Shown here one piece after another: positions 1 to 10,369 of a stretch of 64,000 bases of DNA. Positions within the stretch are counted from its first letter, which is position 1. Each line of letters starts with the position of its first letter. This DNA comes from Pseudopithomyces maydicus (Eukaryota; Ascomycota; Dothideomycetes; Pleosporales; Didymosphaeriaceae): NCBI GenBank assembly GCA_026873275.1, contig JANTUC010000003.1, positions 1,674,001-1,738,000 of the forward strand. Direction: 5' to 3'. The notes below the pieces were generated by a model. It made no database searches, was not told the DNA's origin, and saw nothing but the letters and a program-made list of their open reading frames with translations. A program made the position numbers and the translations under genes.

Positions 1-338
1 CTATCAAGTCTCTGAGAACATAGATTTTGTAGCTCTAATATATCACGCCGCAGTTGTTCGCCTTGTTCCGACAGATCGGATAGCTTCTTTAGCACTTGAG
101 ATAAAATGGACTCATCGGCGGGTGGTTCTTTAGTGGGAGGGCCCGAAACCTGTTCAGGGCGAGCGTAAGAAGACTCCGGCTGGGCAAAGAGGTGTTCGTC
201 CCAGCCCAAATCCCAATCATGTTCCGGGATGGTAGGTAGGCTATGATAATTTGATGGCTCTTTGGATAAAATATCGTTTAAAGACGAGTAGGGTGCCGAT
301 TGGTCATAGATCCAATGACTATTCTCGGTTGGGTTCAT
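1..338 (-). CDS. Partial gene at the window edge, N-terminal part, unknown function
   Basis: The minus strand is open from an ATG at 338 to the first base of the window, so only the first ~112 codons are visible. The product starts MNPTENSHWIYDQ. It has an acidic, aromatic, probably disordered stretch (residues ~20-70, rich in D, E, P, W), then a heptad-like Leu/Ile segment (residues ~85-110) that looks like the start of a coiled coil. No catalytic motif is visible. Such a layout occurs in fungal regulators and structural proteins, but I do not recognise the family. It is divergent from the coiled-coil gene at 644 and shares a ~305-bp intergenic region with it. Confidence 0.5.
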   Translation of the reverse strand, partial: MNPTENSHWIYDQSAPYSSLNDILSKEPSNYHSLPTIPEHDWDLGWDEHLFAQPESSYARPEQVSGPPTKEPPADESILSQVLKKLSDLSEQGEQLRRDILELQNLCSQRLD

Positions 339-643
339 AATGGGTAGGTAGTGATAAGTTGTCGTGGTGAGTAGCCACAACTTATAGCCAGACAGGACCA
401 CCAGAAAAAAGACGCAAGCAGTGAAGGTTAGCTGTAGTTCAATTCGAACTTAGTTGACCGCTGTCTTAGGCTGTGTCAACCAAGCGGGTTGCATCCGCGT
501 CTAGCTTGCCGACAGCGGCGCCTCGGACCGCCGTGACCCGGTCGAAGGCGCTTGCATTTATATGGAACTTGCGAGATGATTCGCAAATAAGGAAGACCTG
601 CTTTGATAGACATTCCTGGACATTTTGTACCGCTCACCAAACC

Positions 644-1485
644 ATGGCTCAACGAAGTCATCATGCCGTCTTGCCGGGCCAAAGCCAACCCCCAAGGTAA
701 TTTCTATCTTCTTCACGTGATTTAATTAACCGATCTGATTATACTAGGGCAGCTCCGTTTCTGCGCACCCGTCCTGTTGTGTCGAAGCTGCAATACAGAT
801 GAATAATGCATATCACCAGAGCCAAATCCAGCTGCAAACTACCTTGACCCGGTTACAAAACTCTCACAATCAATTTCAGCACGCCCGGATCCAGAACATC
901 GAGATTCAGAAAGAGCTGGACAGAGAAAGAGGCGCATGCGAGCTCGCCAACCAACAATTCGCGGAATTGAAAGAGGATCATGGCAACCTCCAGAAAAGTC
1001 ACAAGGAAGCAATCGCAGCTCAAATCCAGCTCACCAAATCTTTGGAAGAGTGTCATGCGTATACGAAAGAAGTTGTCCGGCAAGCCGAGAATATAATCGA
1101 TGGTCGGCGCACTGAACCTGGTGAAGAAGGGGTTGGGGAGGAACACCACGGACAAAGCATAAAATCTATGATCCTACAGTCCGCTAAGAACACGCTACTC
1201 GCAGAAGCTAGGACACGAGGCTACTCGGAAACGGATGTCATTTATAAGCTGAAGTACGCCATGGATCAAAACGCCGAATTTCAGCTAGAGATTGAGAGTC
1301 TTTCTAACGCAATGAAGGCTCGAGATGATGAATTGGAGGCTCGAAACAAAGAGCTGGAGGCTCAAAACAAGGAAATCGCGAGTTTGAACAAGGCTCTTGA
1401 GCTCGCTGCAGAAGGAGGCAAACCGAAGCGGTCTCGTCGCGGTGTAAAGCAAAGGAAGCTACTGCCTAGAGAAGATAGTACTTGA
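644..1485 (+). CDS. Coiled-coil protein, function unknown
   Basis: I model exons 644-696 and 753-1485 (261 residues). The intron 697-752 runs from GTAATT to a CAG acceptor, and this join keeps the frame into the long second exon. From residue ~35 to ~240 the protein is almost entirely helical heptads rich in Q, E, K, L and R. The acidic motif ELEARNKELEAQNKEIASL repeats a short unit near the end. The C-terminus is basic (KRSRRGVKQRK), possibly a nuclear localisation signal. There is no signal peptide or membrane segment. The second exon alone also begins with ATG at 799, and an in-frame ATG at 473 would lengthen exon 1, so the start is uncertain. The coiled coil is clear; the role is unknown. 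Confidence 0.65.
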
Positions 1486-1599
1486 ATGCTCTACCTGTAG
1501 CTTAGCTATATACCCCACATTCTTCCAAATCGGTGATTCGAGCTCCTATCTTATGCTCGACAGGAAGAACCGAGACTTGCGCACTTAACACATAGGGAA

Positions 1600-2610
1600 C
1601 TAAGGACCATGGAGGCAAAGAGTCCTCCAGAAATCTTGCCTGCAGAGAGTTACAAAGGTGCTTTCATGGGTGGGTGAACGTACGCTTTGGAGCTCATGAT
1701 AGGTTGATCGACCGGCGTACTGAATGAAAGCGTTGAGGTCTTCTCTAGGCTCTCCTGCTGTAGATAGATGGCCCAGAACGCTTTCTAGCAGATCCTTGAA
1801 AGGTGTCGCTCCAGAATGTGCCTCTGGCCCTCGGTACACAGCCTGGTCAAAATCTGACTGCTCTTTAGCAACAGCACTGTAACCCACCTCCCTATACGAA
1901 CCAACTTTTACCCTGCCATCATATTCAGATACGGTGATGTCTTCTAGCCGTATTGTTGCGAAAGAGAAGCCCGCACTGCTGAGGAAGCTGATGCCACGAA
2001 GTGCCTGTTCACGCCGCAGTTAGTCTGGTATAGCTGCCCCCACAGAAATCCATACTTCTTTGCTGATCGTTTTGATCTGTGCGACACCAAGCTGTGGGGA
2101 CCGGGATACGGCAATCTCGGAAAGTGGAAATCCTGGCCGATCGAAAGCCGTGAAAAGGGAGCTGTCAAACTTGAAAACGTCATGTATGTTCAAGAGATTG
2201 GGCACTGGCTTGCTCAGGCCCACAACGGTTCTGTCGGCGCTTCTTCGGATCATCACGGTCCGATGCGGATGCTCATCCGGGTAGAGTTCCTGCGCAAGAC
2301 AGTAGGGGCGTATGCCTTCTGGATCTACGAGGTATATACACTGGAAGATCTGGTCGGGGTCTTGTGAAATTGGGGTAAATACGCGATTCATGTTGTTGGT
2401 AGAGAAGTCTTCTCCTGCAGACTCCCTTGTGTTGTGTGTCTTCTTAGGCTCGACAACCCGAGGTAATTTCAGATCCACGGGTCCATCGACACCGGAGAAT
2501 TTGCGCTTAGGCGCCTTACTTTGCGCAACGTTGTCTCTACAGTGTTCGACATTGGCTTTGTCGAAGGAGATTCCTGTCTTGGGAAAAAGCGTGAGTCGCC
2601 ACGGTTCCAT
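1600..2610 (-). CDS. Degenerate protein kinase-like protein (probable pseudokinase)
   Basis: Two exons, 2056-2610 and 1600-2004, are joined by a 51-nt intron (2005-2055; GTATGG donor, ACTAAC branch, CAG acceptor), giving 319 residues. After a ~90-residue leader, the order of elements resembles a kinase fold. There is a PVPNLLNIHDVF stretch, a hinge-like DSSLFTAFDRPGFPLSEI, an alpha-E-like ALRGISFLSSAGF, and IRLEDITVS followed by DGRVKVG where catalytic and metal-binding loops would lie. The HRD and DFG signatures are absent, so phosphotransfer looks unlikely. The gene is divergent from the small gene at 2685, with only ~75 bp between start codons, suggesting a shared promoter. Kinase homology is inferred from element order rather than a full motif set. 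Confidence 0.6.
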
Positions 2611-2684
2611 TTCGATGCGATTCGATGGTTGAAAGAGTGACAGATCTTTCTTTATAGCATCCAGGTACCTCAGGAAGTTGACTG

Positions 2685-3194
2685 ATGAAGTATTCCAGTG
2701 TTAACGTCTGGCGAGGGCACCCGCGCTTTCTTGTGAGCATGGACCGAGCCAAGAAAACAAAGCCGCCCCGCGCAAGGCCTCTCGAAATTAACCCTATCGA
2801 CCACATCATCAGGTGCTATGGGGGCCGCACGATAGCTCTAGACATGGAGCCAAATTACATGAATCACGCAAAGAGACACAAGGATTGGATTCTTAGTCAG
2901 AAAAACGGAGAGATGCGTCTAGAGATCACATTTTATCGAGAATGCTTCCAGCACACCGAAAAATTCAAGGACAAGGTCACCAGTCTATCACAGGACCTAC
3001 TACATGAGTGCATCATTGGCCTTCTTGACACGACTTCTTTCGAAGAGATCCGGATCCTTTCCAAGCACTTCTTGGCCGCAGTTGATGAGCTTTGTGAAAG
3101 CCAGAAGAAGGCGCTTGATGCATTCATAGCTACATACCGGTCGGCGCACATAACACCGCACCCCGAACTATTTCCCAAGAACGGATGGATTTAA
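2685..3194 (+). CDS. Small protein of unknown function, divergent from the pseudokinase
   Basis: This is one open exon of 169 residues. A second in-frame ATG at 2739 (MDRAKKTKPPRARPLEI) gives a 151-residue form and may be the real start, because the first 18 residues look unlike the rest. The body is helical and charged (KRHKDWILSQKNGEMRLEI, then repeated amphipathic segments). There is no signal peptide, membrane segment or recognisable domain. The promoter region is shared with the kinase-like gene at 1600-2610. The stop codon lies 4 bp from the stop of the convergent ferric reductase gene. I do not recognise the family. Confidence 0.6.
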   Translation: MKYSSVNVWRGHPRFLVSMDRAKKTKPPRARPLEINPIDHIIRCYGGRTIALDMEPNYMNHAKRHKDWILSQKNGEMRLEITFYRECFQHTEKFKDKVTSLSQDLLHECIIGLLDTTSFEEIRILSKHFLAAVDELCESQKKALDAFIATYRSAHITPHPELFPKNGWI

Positions 3195-3198
3195 GTAC

Positions 3199-5009
3199 TT
3201 ACGGGATAACTCCTTGACACTCATAGGATAAGTTGCTTTTCCTATTATTGCAGGCCGTCGGTTCGAACGGCTGGAAATCTAGCTCGAGGTACCTGACGTC
3301 CTTGCGCATGTGTTCTGCAACGGCTTCGCGTGCCTGGTATCTCATGCTCCGATTGGCACACACTACACGTGAATCAGTACGCCCTGTTCATCACATCGCA
3401 GACGAAATGGCGTACTACAAATGGCAATCTTTCCCCTGCTCGTGTCGAGCGTGTCGCGAATGATCTGTGGTACATCTGGTTTTCCTCTAATTTCTGCGAT
3501 CCGGCTCCCTTGTCGTTTTTGGCGTACCAAAGGTCCTTCTTCGCCCAGAAGTTCATAGCCTCCATATAGATAGACATCTATGATCTGAATTCGATTCAGC
3601 TTTGCGTACACCACACCCGCAAAGGGGTCTATACCTACGTTTTCTCCATGTGGGGCAGGCCGAACTCCTGGCCGGTCGGGAATGCTGCTTGTCCCTAGTA
3701 TTCTCCTGGTTTTCAAGTTTCTGTCGCTTTGCACATTCTCTAGGGATTTATCTTCTATCAGCAAGCCATTCATAACCTCCTCTATAAGATCCCGCTGATC
3801 CTTGTTCTCCACGTGCCATATGAGCAACAGATCTCGGGTTTTGATTCTGGAGCTTTTGTAATCGTGCATAATGCTTTGTATGTAAGGTAAGAGGCCAGCA
3901 ATTCCAATGCTGCTGGCGAAGAGCACTACCGTCCCGAATTCTTTCAGATCAAATCCGGAACCGTAAGGGCCTTCCACAAGGGCACTACCCTTGCTTTTAA
4001 TTCCCTCGAGAAGACGTTTGGTGAACCCAGCCTGGGGCTGGATTCTCATTTCGATCAGGCCTTCGTTCTTCGAACTTGCCACCATGAAGGGATGGCGTTG
4101 AAAGACGGAAAAGAATCCAGGGTTGAACATCGTGAGGTAAGCGTATTGGCCAGGCTTAACCTTCCAAGGCCGAGGGAGCACGATCTCAACGCTCACAGAG
4201 TCATGGATCTTACGGATATAGACGCTGGTTCTCGGCTTGGTTATGGAGAAGTTGCGATAGATCAGAAGAAGGTTCCTGTGAATCTGCGTCGCGATCCAAA
4301 AAGATGCACCTATGATTGCCTGAACCCTAGCTATTCTACTAGCCGTAGCAGCATGAAGCCATAACGATACAGTTATCAATGTGGAACAGCCAAAGTGGAT
4401 TACCCTGAACATCTCGTAGAGGTGATTTCGGAACCCTGGCACGGCAGTGATACACATCAAACTGAGGGACGAAAATCCCTACATGCCTTTAGCGGTTTTA
4501 TTTGGCAATTCTAGAATACTTACAATCACTCCAGAAAGCGAGACAATCGTGGATTTCCAGTCGCGTCTACTCAGCTCCAGAATGGCATGGAGGGAGCCTT
4601 CAATCAAAGCTACCACACCAATCAAATAATGGACCTTATGATAACTTCTCAATGATACATGGAGAGCATCAGCCGCTACACTTGCTCCTGGAAGGGATAA
4701 AACCAGGTTGGTCGCCAGTAACGAGGCTGTACGTCTGCTCAGCTCCTCTACAGAGCTTGTACCTAGTCCAGCACAAACGCAATTCGCGCTGATAAACACG
4801 ATAGTGCAGAAAACGTCTCGCCATGAAGTTTGTCTTCGGCAGATTTTGGCATATCCTTTCGACGAATAGATCATACGTTTGAGGAAAGCGTCGGTGGACA
4901 TGGAAACTATACTTCGCATAAAGGAGTAGGCGCCGATACAAAGTACGACTACGGCTGCTAGTCCAAGCGCTGCTACAGTGTACCAGGCAATGGGAGCTGG
5001 AGGATCCAT
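3199..5009 (-). CDS. Ferric/cupric reductase transmembrane protein (FRE/NOX superfamily)
   Basis: The model has exons 4524-5009, 3381-4478 and 3199-3333 (572 residues). Introns are 4479-4523 (GTAAGT donor) and 3334-3380. These membrane flavocytochromes move electrons from NADPH through FAD and two haems to extracellular Fe(III) or Cu(II). The haem ligands fit the family: H127/H141 and H190/H204, both HX13H. An FAD motif HPFMVAS lies at ~291-297, VEGPYG at ~330-335 and a nucleotide-binding stretch (IGIAGLLP) at ~353-360. The third exon supplies the typical tail (AREAVAEHMRKDVRYLELDF). The first ~30 residues are hydrophobic and could be a membrane segment. A TTG-initiated extension upstream is not needed. 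The usual glycine pair before the NAD site is ASS here. Metal specificity cannot be told. Confidence 0.88.
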
Positions 5010-5127
5010 GTTGATCCGGCAGATCCCCAAGAGCTAAACCCGATTATATAGCATATAGCATGGCCCATGCGCGCCCGTGCAACATAAATAGCTGGCCCCC
5101 GACCACTGCCAACCAGCAGAAAAAAGA

Positions 5128-5646
5128 ATGGCCTCCAAAAGGTTGAAGCAAGAATCTTTTCGAAAACGAAGGCACAACTTCATTCGACGAGGCCACGAAA
5201 TCAGTGAACGTTACAATGTAGGCGTGTAAATATGCATTCTCAAAGAGAATGGTCAATACTACGTGTATAACTCGCATCCCGCCAAGGCTAACTGGCCGCC
5301 GACCTCGTCGCAACTGGTGGGCTTCAATACCAGCCCAATTCCTGTCACGCGTGTGCTAATGCCTCAGTCATCTACATATCCCGTGCCACAGATAAAAACA
5401 CCTCAAGACTACGTGATTAGGCAAAGCGGAGGTAAAATACCATACAAGGGTATCTCTTCTTTACCTAGACACTTACCGAAACCTCCCGTTCCCGGATATG
5501 TGCAGGATGATATCCTTTTGGGAGGACTAGCAAAGGGGGTGATGAGGCAGCATGGTAGGCGAGAATCAAACACCTCGCTCGTCTCACATTCCACAAGTCC
5601 ATGCAAGGGAAGTGAGTTACAAAGCGTGAATCTGCCGGCCTGTTAA
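5128..5646 (+). pseudogene. MADS-box-like (SRF-type) small protein, interrupted by one stop
   Basis: One frame runs from ATG 5128 to a stop at 5646, broken only by TAA at 5227-5229 after 33 codons. Residues 1-33 (MASKRLKQESFRKRRHN...) resemble the basic DNA-binding helix of fungal MADS-like proteins. Downstream of the stop the frame continues with ENGQYYVYNSHPAKANWPP, which matches the beta-strand part of the same fold, where a tyrosine codon would be expected. An intron spanning the stop would be only 28 nt, so a nonsense mutation is more likely. The rest is Pro/Ser-rich and carries no known domain. The MADS assignment rests on pattern memory, not alignment. Confidence 0.45.
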
Positions 5647-5767
5647 AAAGTAAGGTGTACAAAATGTAATGGCATCGGTTTAAGTAATACAGCTGCGCTA
5701 TCAAATTCTAGCATATATAAAGGGGACCGCAGATGGTATTAGGTAGAATGGAACTGAACATCTCACT

Positions 5768-7222
5768 ATGAGTCCCATCAATCCGAGAGGGAAAGCTCCA
5801 GCAGCGATCAGCAAGGACCCCAAAACTCGCAGCCAGAAAAAAGCAGCAACTTCTGGCTCTATGCAAGAATACCAACATCTTCAAAAGGAACGAACGGAAA
5901 TAGTCAGTAAACGTAAATTGTTAGAGGCAGCAATGAATTCAGGCCAAGGAGAACCTGGAGACGAAGACCAGATTCATGAACTACAGCGGAGGCTAACAGA
6001 AGTAGACAAGAAGATTGACTCCCTTGGACAGCGGGCAGATAGTGATCATAAAATAGTAGGCAATGCAGGCGGTGCCTCGGCGCCAATTAGAGATGAGAAT
6101 CCCACAGAAGGCACCACGGCACCGCCAGTCAGTAGACATAGTATCGCGATGGAAACTGAGAATACCGTACAGCGTGAAGACTCTGAGATGGAGGATCCCG
6201 CGAAGCCTCAAGTCGATCGGCCTACGAAGAGCCTGGTAGATGATCTCAACATGACGTGGGATGTCGACGTGGAAACCCAGCAGAATGATTCTTCGCTTCA
6301 GGATCTCGATAAAAAGGTTTTTGGCCACCTTTGCAGGTATTCTACTACCAGATATTGCATCCGTTTTGGATCAGCCGCTGCTCACAGTGCCAAGTTTGAG
6401 TCGACACTTCCGCCCAACTCTACCTACGGAGGAAGCAGGGATGTTACGCAGCGCAGCAACCGTATCGTAGAAAAGATTGTGCAGTTACATAGAGACAGAA
6501 AAGAACAACTTCCAATGGAGATACTTAGTAAAGTTCAGATCTTGTGTGTCTACTGGGACTCCAAAACCGGTTTGGGGCACGATGCAGAGATTGACGTGTT
6601 GGATCCAGGCTTTCAAGGCAGACGGCCAAACACACGGTGCTTCATCTATCTCGACCCTAAGTTGTACGAAAAGTACAACTTGGAGAACAAGAGTGGGTAC
6701 AGTCACGAGACTCGATCGATGATGAAACTCTGCGTGGAAGGAAACGATGACTGGCAAAAATCTATCACTTTCCACAACATTGCTGTCAGGCTTGAGAACA
6801 ATTTCGAGAAGCACTGTATGCAAGGGAAGCCTGGAAGGCCTGAACCGCTTCGTGAATTGCTGGATGAGAGAGCAAGGGGATCTCGATGCTCAGTTTCGCG
6901 CTATACCAGTGTTGAACCATCAAGCCCTCGCCAGAGAACATCTCCCCAGCAGACCCTCCAGCACCAAACTCCTCGTCGACAAACGGGCCGTCGGTCAACT
7001 CCCTTGGCAGGTCAACTTCAAACACCCCCGCCCGAGTACCAATCTAGGAAGTTGAATGATAGACTGGAGAAACCGGATACAATGACACCGAGAGAGAAAT
7101 TTCATCGAGACTTTCTTGAGCTCTATGGATTGGGAGAAGACGTAACTTATGAAGATCTGTCAGAACAGCAGCAGATTTTATATCCTGCCCAATTTACAAA
7201 ATGGAAAGCACTAAATTGTTGA
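5768..7222 (+). CDS. Unknown protein, coiled coil plus conserved-looking core
   Basis: This is a single exon of 484 residues from an ATG preceded by a TATATAA-like box ~55 bp upstream (about 5712). Residues ~30-95 form a coiled coil (KERTEIVSKRKLLEAAMNS, then LQRRLTEVDKKIDSLGQ). Residues ~95-165 are acidic and disordered. Residues ~180-360 form a compact region with an alternating hydrophobic pattern (LCVYWDSKTGLGHDAEIDVL; RCFIYLDPKLYEKYNLENK). The tail is Ser/Pro/Gln-rich, then a helical end (PREKFHRDFLELYGLGEDV). There is no signal peptide or membrane segment. Base composition is like its neighbours and the long uninterrupted frame argues for a real gene. I do not recognise the family. Confidence 0.7.
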   Translation: MSPINPRGKAPAAISKDPKTRSQKKAATSGSMQEYQHLQKERTEIVSKRKLLEAAMNSGQGEPGDEDQIHELQRRLTEVDKKIDSLGQRADSDHKIVGNAGGASAPIRDENPTEGTTAPPVSRHSIAMETENTVQREDSEMEDPAKPQVDRPTKSLVDDLNMTWDVDVETQQNDSSLQDLDKKVFGHLCRYSTTRYCIRFGSAAAHSAKFESTLPPNSTYGGSRDVTQRSNRIVEKIVQLHRDRKEQLPMEILSKVQILCVYWDSKTGLGHDAEIDVLDPGFQGRRPNTRCFIYLDPKLYEKYNLENKSGYSHETRSMMKLCVEGNDDWQKSITFHNIAVRLENNFEKHCMQGKPGRPEPLRELLDERARGSRCSVSRYTSVEPSSPRQRTSPQQTLQHQTPRRQTGRRSTPLAGQLQTPPPEYQSRKLNDRLEKPDTMTPREKFHRDFLELYGLGEDVTYEDLSEQQQILYPAQFTKWKALNC

Positions 7223-7751
7223 AATATGAAATGAACACAAAAGGCGGGTTTTAACGGTGCATAGATCTCTATCAAATGGTCTCTCCTACCCTAAATTAGT
7301 ATAGCGCAAATCAAATTGAATTTTACAAATCTTTCTTCCATTTGTTGTCCAAATCTTTGGGAACCACAGGATGTGGATCAAAAAGTAGAAGAGTAAGCAA
7401 AGCGCCAAGTTCTGGCTCATTTACCTTTACTGGTTAACTAACTCAATTGGTATGGTGTATGGCTAACAGTATGACGTTAGGTACGAAACTCCTCATCTGC
7501 ACTTGCTTTGACGCTACGGTCCAGTCCGGCCCTATCTGACCCATAGTACGTGAAAGAATCTGCCTCTCGCCACCTAACTAGTTGCAAAATTATACGGCAC
7601 GTCGTAAACAAGACAGCGGCTGATCTGAGCAATTTAATATCTCAGTGAGGCTTCATATATCTTCTGTTCGAATTCATATTCCCTTTCCATCTATCCACAA
7701 CTCTTCCCGCCGTCCACATACCAAATTTTATTCTCTCTTGCTCCCGTCGCG
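7223..7751. other. Intergenic, no gene seen
   Basis: AT-rich spacer between two plus-strand genes. The last ~60 bases are pyrimidine-rich (CT tracts around 7680-7745), typical of fungal 5' leaders. No other structure was recognised. Confidence 0.5.
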
Positions 7752-9449
7752 ATGATGGCTATACGTGTTCAATCCTGGAACAACTCAGTCGCCAGAAACA
7801 TGTTCGAAGTGCACAATACACGTAGTGGAAATTTACACCCTACGCTGCTATCATCGTCTAGAACAGAGATTCTAGAGAGTGTGGCGTTTGTCTCATATGG
7901 GGAGAAGCACTCCACATCATTTCGGACTACCGAATCACAAACTTTGCAGCAAAACTTGTATGGTGCTACCAATCTAAGCAGCGGATTCGTAGTCTCGGAA
8001 GATCTGACATCCAGGAGAACACTCTCCAGAGGCATAGCAAATGCTCCAGTGTTTACTTTCGCGCCCAGTGTTGACACTACTGTGACCTTGGCTTCCTCGC
8101 ACATCTCAGGCGAACGATCGTTGCCGGAGCTGGTGACACGAACAGAAGCTACCATACCCAGAGTCTCCATTGTACCGACATTGCGACCAACAGCAGTCAC
8201 AGTGACCACGGTCTGGAATCTTTCCGATTATATCCAACTCCCATCTTCTAGCAGAATTTTAAGCGGCACTAGTCATCATAATCAAACATCGACGCTAATA
8301 AACGTAACAGCAACAACATTGATTAGCAATGTACATTTTCCTGTCGACATCTTGCTAGATCCAGGCTCGTCCAGCCAAACTCAAGCCTTGACCAGTACAT
8401 CAGGCTTGTCAATGGTATCAAACATATCGGGACTGCCCACTGAAAATACTTCCAGAGCTGCTAGTACTTCTGTTCAGGCGGTATACGTGGCTTCCATTTT
8501 GTCAAACCCAATTACGGTAGATACGTACCAGACTCCATTCGTCCTCCTGTCCGGGCTTCATGCAGCAACGGGTTCTCCTAGCGCCACAGAATCCAAGGCT
8601 TCAGCCTTTGCTGGAGATGTTTCAAACCACTTTGATGCTTTCAGCAGTATTCCTTCAACCGGAAATGAGACTTCCCAGTTTTCTACGGCTCTACTTATAA
8701 GCTTTACTACAAGTTGGACCTTATCCGCAGAATCATCGGCTACAGCAAGTCTTGTTTTCAACGAATCCGAGGATATTCAGCTCACAAAACAGCAAACGGC
8801 AGGCGTTGCTGTCGGAGGTGTGACTTGCTTAATTATAGCTCTGCTTGTCGCCGTATCCCTTACTCGGCCCTGTTGGACAAACAAAAAACGGAGGAAGCGT
8901 ACTGCGCATACATACAATGAGCTTAAGAGATACAGCGACGATGTTGGGGTTAGAGGCACAATTTGTGCTAATTTCCCCGAAGCATCTGCTCACACGAGAC
9001 TCCCAGAAAGTGTCCACGCCAACGGCTACAGGGATCCAGTGAGAAACATAAAAGGCCAATACGCTCAAATAGTCATGGAACGGGTATTGTCAGTTCAGCA
9101 TCCGTGCAGGTTTTCAGATGTGTGCAATACTCCACCCTTCAGCCCGTATAACGCCAACATTCTCCCTCAACCACCACCACGCAACGTCCAATCGGCAGTC
9201 TCACCGCAGACGCAGTTCAACCCTCGCTTATCAGTAACAGATTCCGTTTCGCACATGTCCTGTTCAAGTCGTTACAGTGTGTCGATCTTTGACAATGCCG
9301 ACAATTCACGTATCGTTCTTCCATCGAACTGTTCTGTCTCTGCTCCACCAATGGATATAGGCTGGAATGAGATTAAATCAGACGGTCATATAACTGCTTC
9401 AGGTCAGCCTGGTTCCGCGCGATCGCCTCCAAGCTCCGAGCTCGCTTAG
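7752..9449 (+). CDS. Mucin-like single-pass membrane protein
   Basis: A single exon of 565 residues. Residues ~1-345 are very rich in Ser and Thr with many potential O-glycosylation sites and several N-X-S/T sequons, as in fungal cell-wall stress sensors and adhesins. One membrane segment follows at ~351-374 (TAGVAVGGVTCLIIALLVAV), then a basic stop-transfer stretch (NKKRRKR). The ~180-residue tail, presumably cytoplasmic, is Pro/Ser-rich. No clear N-terminal signal peptide is visible (MMAIRVQSWNNSVARN), so a leader exon may have been missed or the protein inserts through its single segment. There is no WSC or Cys-rich head, so a WSC-sensor assignment is not justified. Surface location is inferred from architecture. 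Confidence 0.75.
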   Translation: MMAIRVQSWNNSVARNMFEVHNTRSGNLHPTLLSSSRTEILESVAFVSYGEKHSTSFRTTESQTLQQNLYGATNLSSGFVVSEDLTSRRTLSRGIANAPVFTFAPSVDTTVTLASSHISGERSLPELVTRTEATIPRVSIVPTLRPTAVTVTTVWNLSDYIQLPSSSRILSGTSHHNQTSTLINVTATTLISNVHFPVDILLDPGSSSQTQALTSTSGLSMVSNISGLPTENTSRAASTSVQAVYVASILSNPITVDTYQTPFVLLSGLHAATGSPSATESKASAFAGDVSNHFDAFSSIPSTGNETSQFSTALLISFTTSWTLSAESSATASLVFNESEDIQLTKQQTAGVAVGGVTCLIIALLVAVSLTRPCWTNKKRRKRTAHTYNELKRYSDDVGVRGTICANFPEASAHTRLPESVHANGYRDPVRNIKGQYAQIVMERVLSVQHPCRFSDVCNTPPFSPYNANILPQPPPRNVQSAVSPQTQFNPRLSVTDSVSHMSCSSRYSVSIFDNADNSRIVLPSNCSVSAPPMDIGWNEIKSDGHITASGQPGSARSPPSSELA

Positions 9450-9853
9450 TGTTTATTGGTTCCAATAGATTTCAAAGTAAGATTGCTCATAAGAAATGAG
9501 CGCGACGTTCATTTCTCCCAATAAAAGCGTGGGGCATGGAGACCTGACCCTTGATGCCTTGAAGTATATAGATTATGAAGATTCGGAACGATAGTCACAG
9601 CTAACTCAGAGATCGAAGCTCGGCGAAGCTTACTTAACAAAGGATTTCTTTGATATCCAGAGAATCGCAATCGTGTAACTCAATTATTAAAATCTCAAGT
9701 GTAGGCGACGTAGTTAAATGGCAAGAAGATGACGGTAGATATCGTGCCAAGTGGGGATTAGCCCGATATCGGTAGACGCAACTTTGCCAACTCAGTTATT
9801 TTGCGAATCAACATACGCAGAGACAACAGAACGGAGCCAAGTGTCGTGACAAC
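9450..9853. other. Intergenic, no gene seen
   Basis: Spacer between the mucin-like gene and the 3' end of the small secreted protein gene on the other strand. Nothing recognisable was seen. Confidence 0.4.
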
Positions 9854-10369
9854 TTAGTTTGCGGGATGGGGATAACACTTTATACCCAACCAACCACTCG
9901 GGACCATATCTCTACCAATTCCAGGGTGGACAATCTTGCTAGAATAAGATGTTAGATTGTTAGCCCTTAGCGCGTTTACCAGCATGGGAGCTCACTTTGA
10001 GAATTTCAAATCAAGGTGATTTGGGTTCATGAGAGGCATTGCAGTGTTATCTGTACAATCGGCTGTAGCGTAAATTAAGCAGTGACCACCTTCATAAGGA
10101 CTGATACTATTTAGGAAAGAGTTAGGGTCGCCGCCACCGACAATCTGCACCTCTAAATCTCGCTGAGAAAGGCATGTAGTCGCGTGATTTGCACATATAT
10201 CGTGGCATAGTGAATACTCAGGTGAAGAACCAATGGCGGGTGATTTGTAGCAGATTGTCGCGCCGCCAGCGTTTACACCTCTAGGCGAAACTGGGATATG
10301 TTTGGCTGCATGCGCTCCACTAAGATGGGGGATTCCGAGGGCTACGAGGAAGCATACGAGACCGCGCAT
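9854..10369 (-). CDS. Small secreted cysteine-rich protein (candidate effector)
   Basis: Exons 9996-10369 and 9854-9938 encode 152 residues. The 57-nt intron (9939-9995) has a GTGAGC donor, two CTAAC-type branch sites and a TAG acceptor, and the join opens a 28-codon second exon. The start MRGLVCFLVALGIPHLSGAH is a typical secretion signal, cleaved near residue 20. The mature part has seven cysteines, including the cluster CHDICANHATTC, and is glycine-rich in its middle. Size, signal peptide and cysteines fit a secreted effector-type or cell-wall protein. I do not recognise the family. If the intron is not used, the protein ends after 125 residues with six cysteines. Confidence 0.65.

Noticed and set aside
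5227..5260. Intron removing the TAA in the MADS-like gene
   Set aside because: A GT...AG span over the stop would be only 28 nt, below the size of other introns here (44-121 nt); a nonsense change is simpler.
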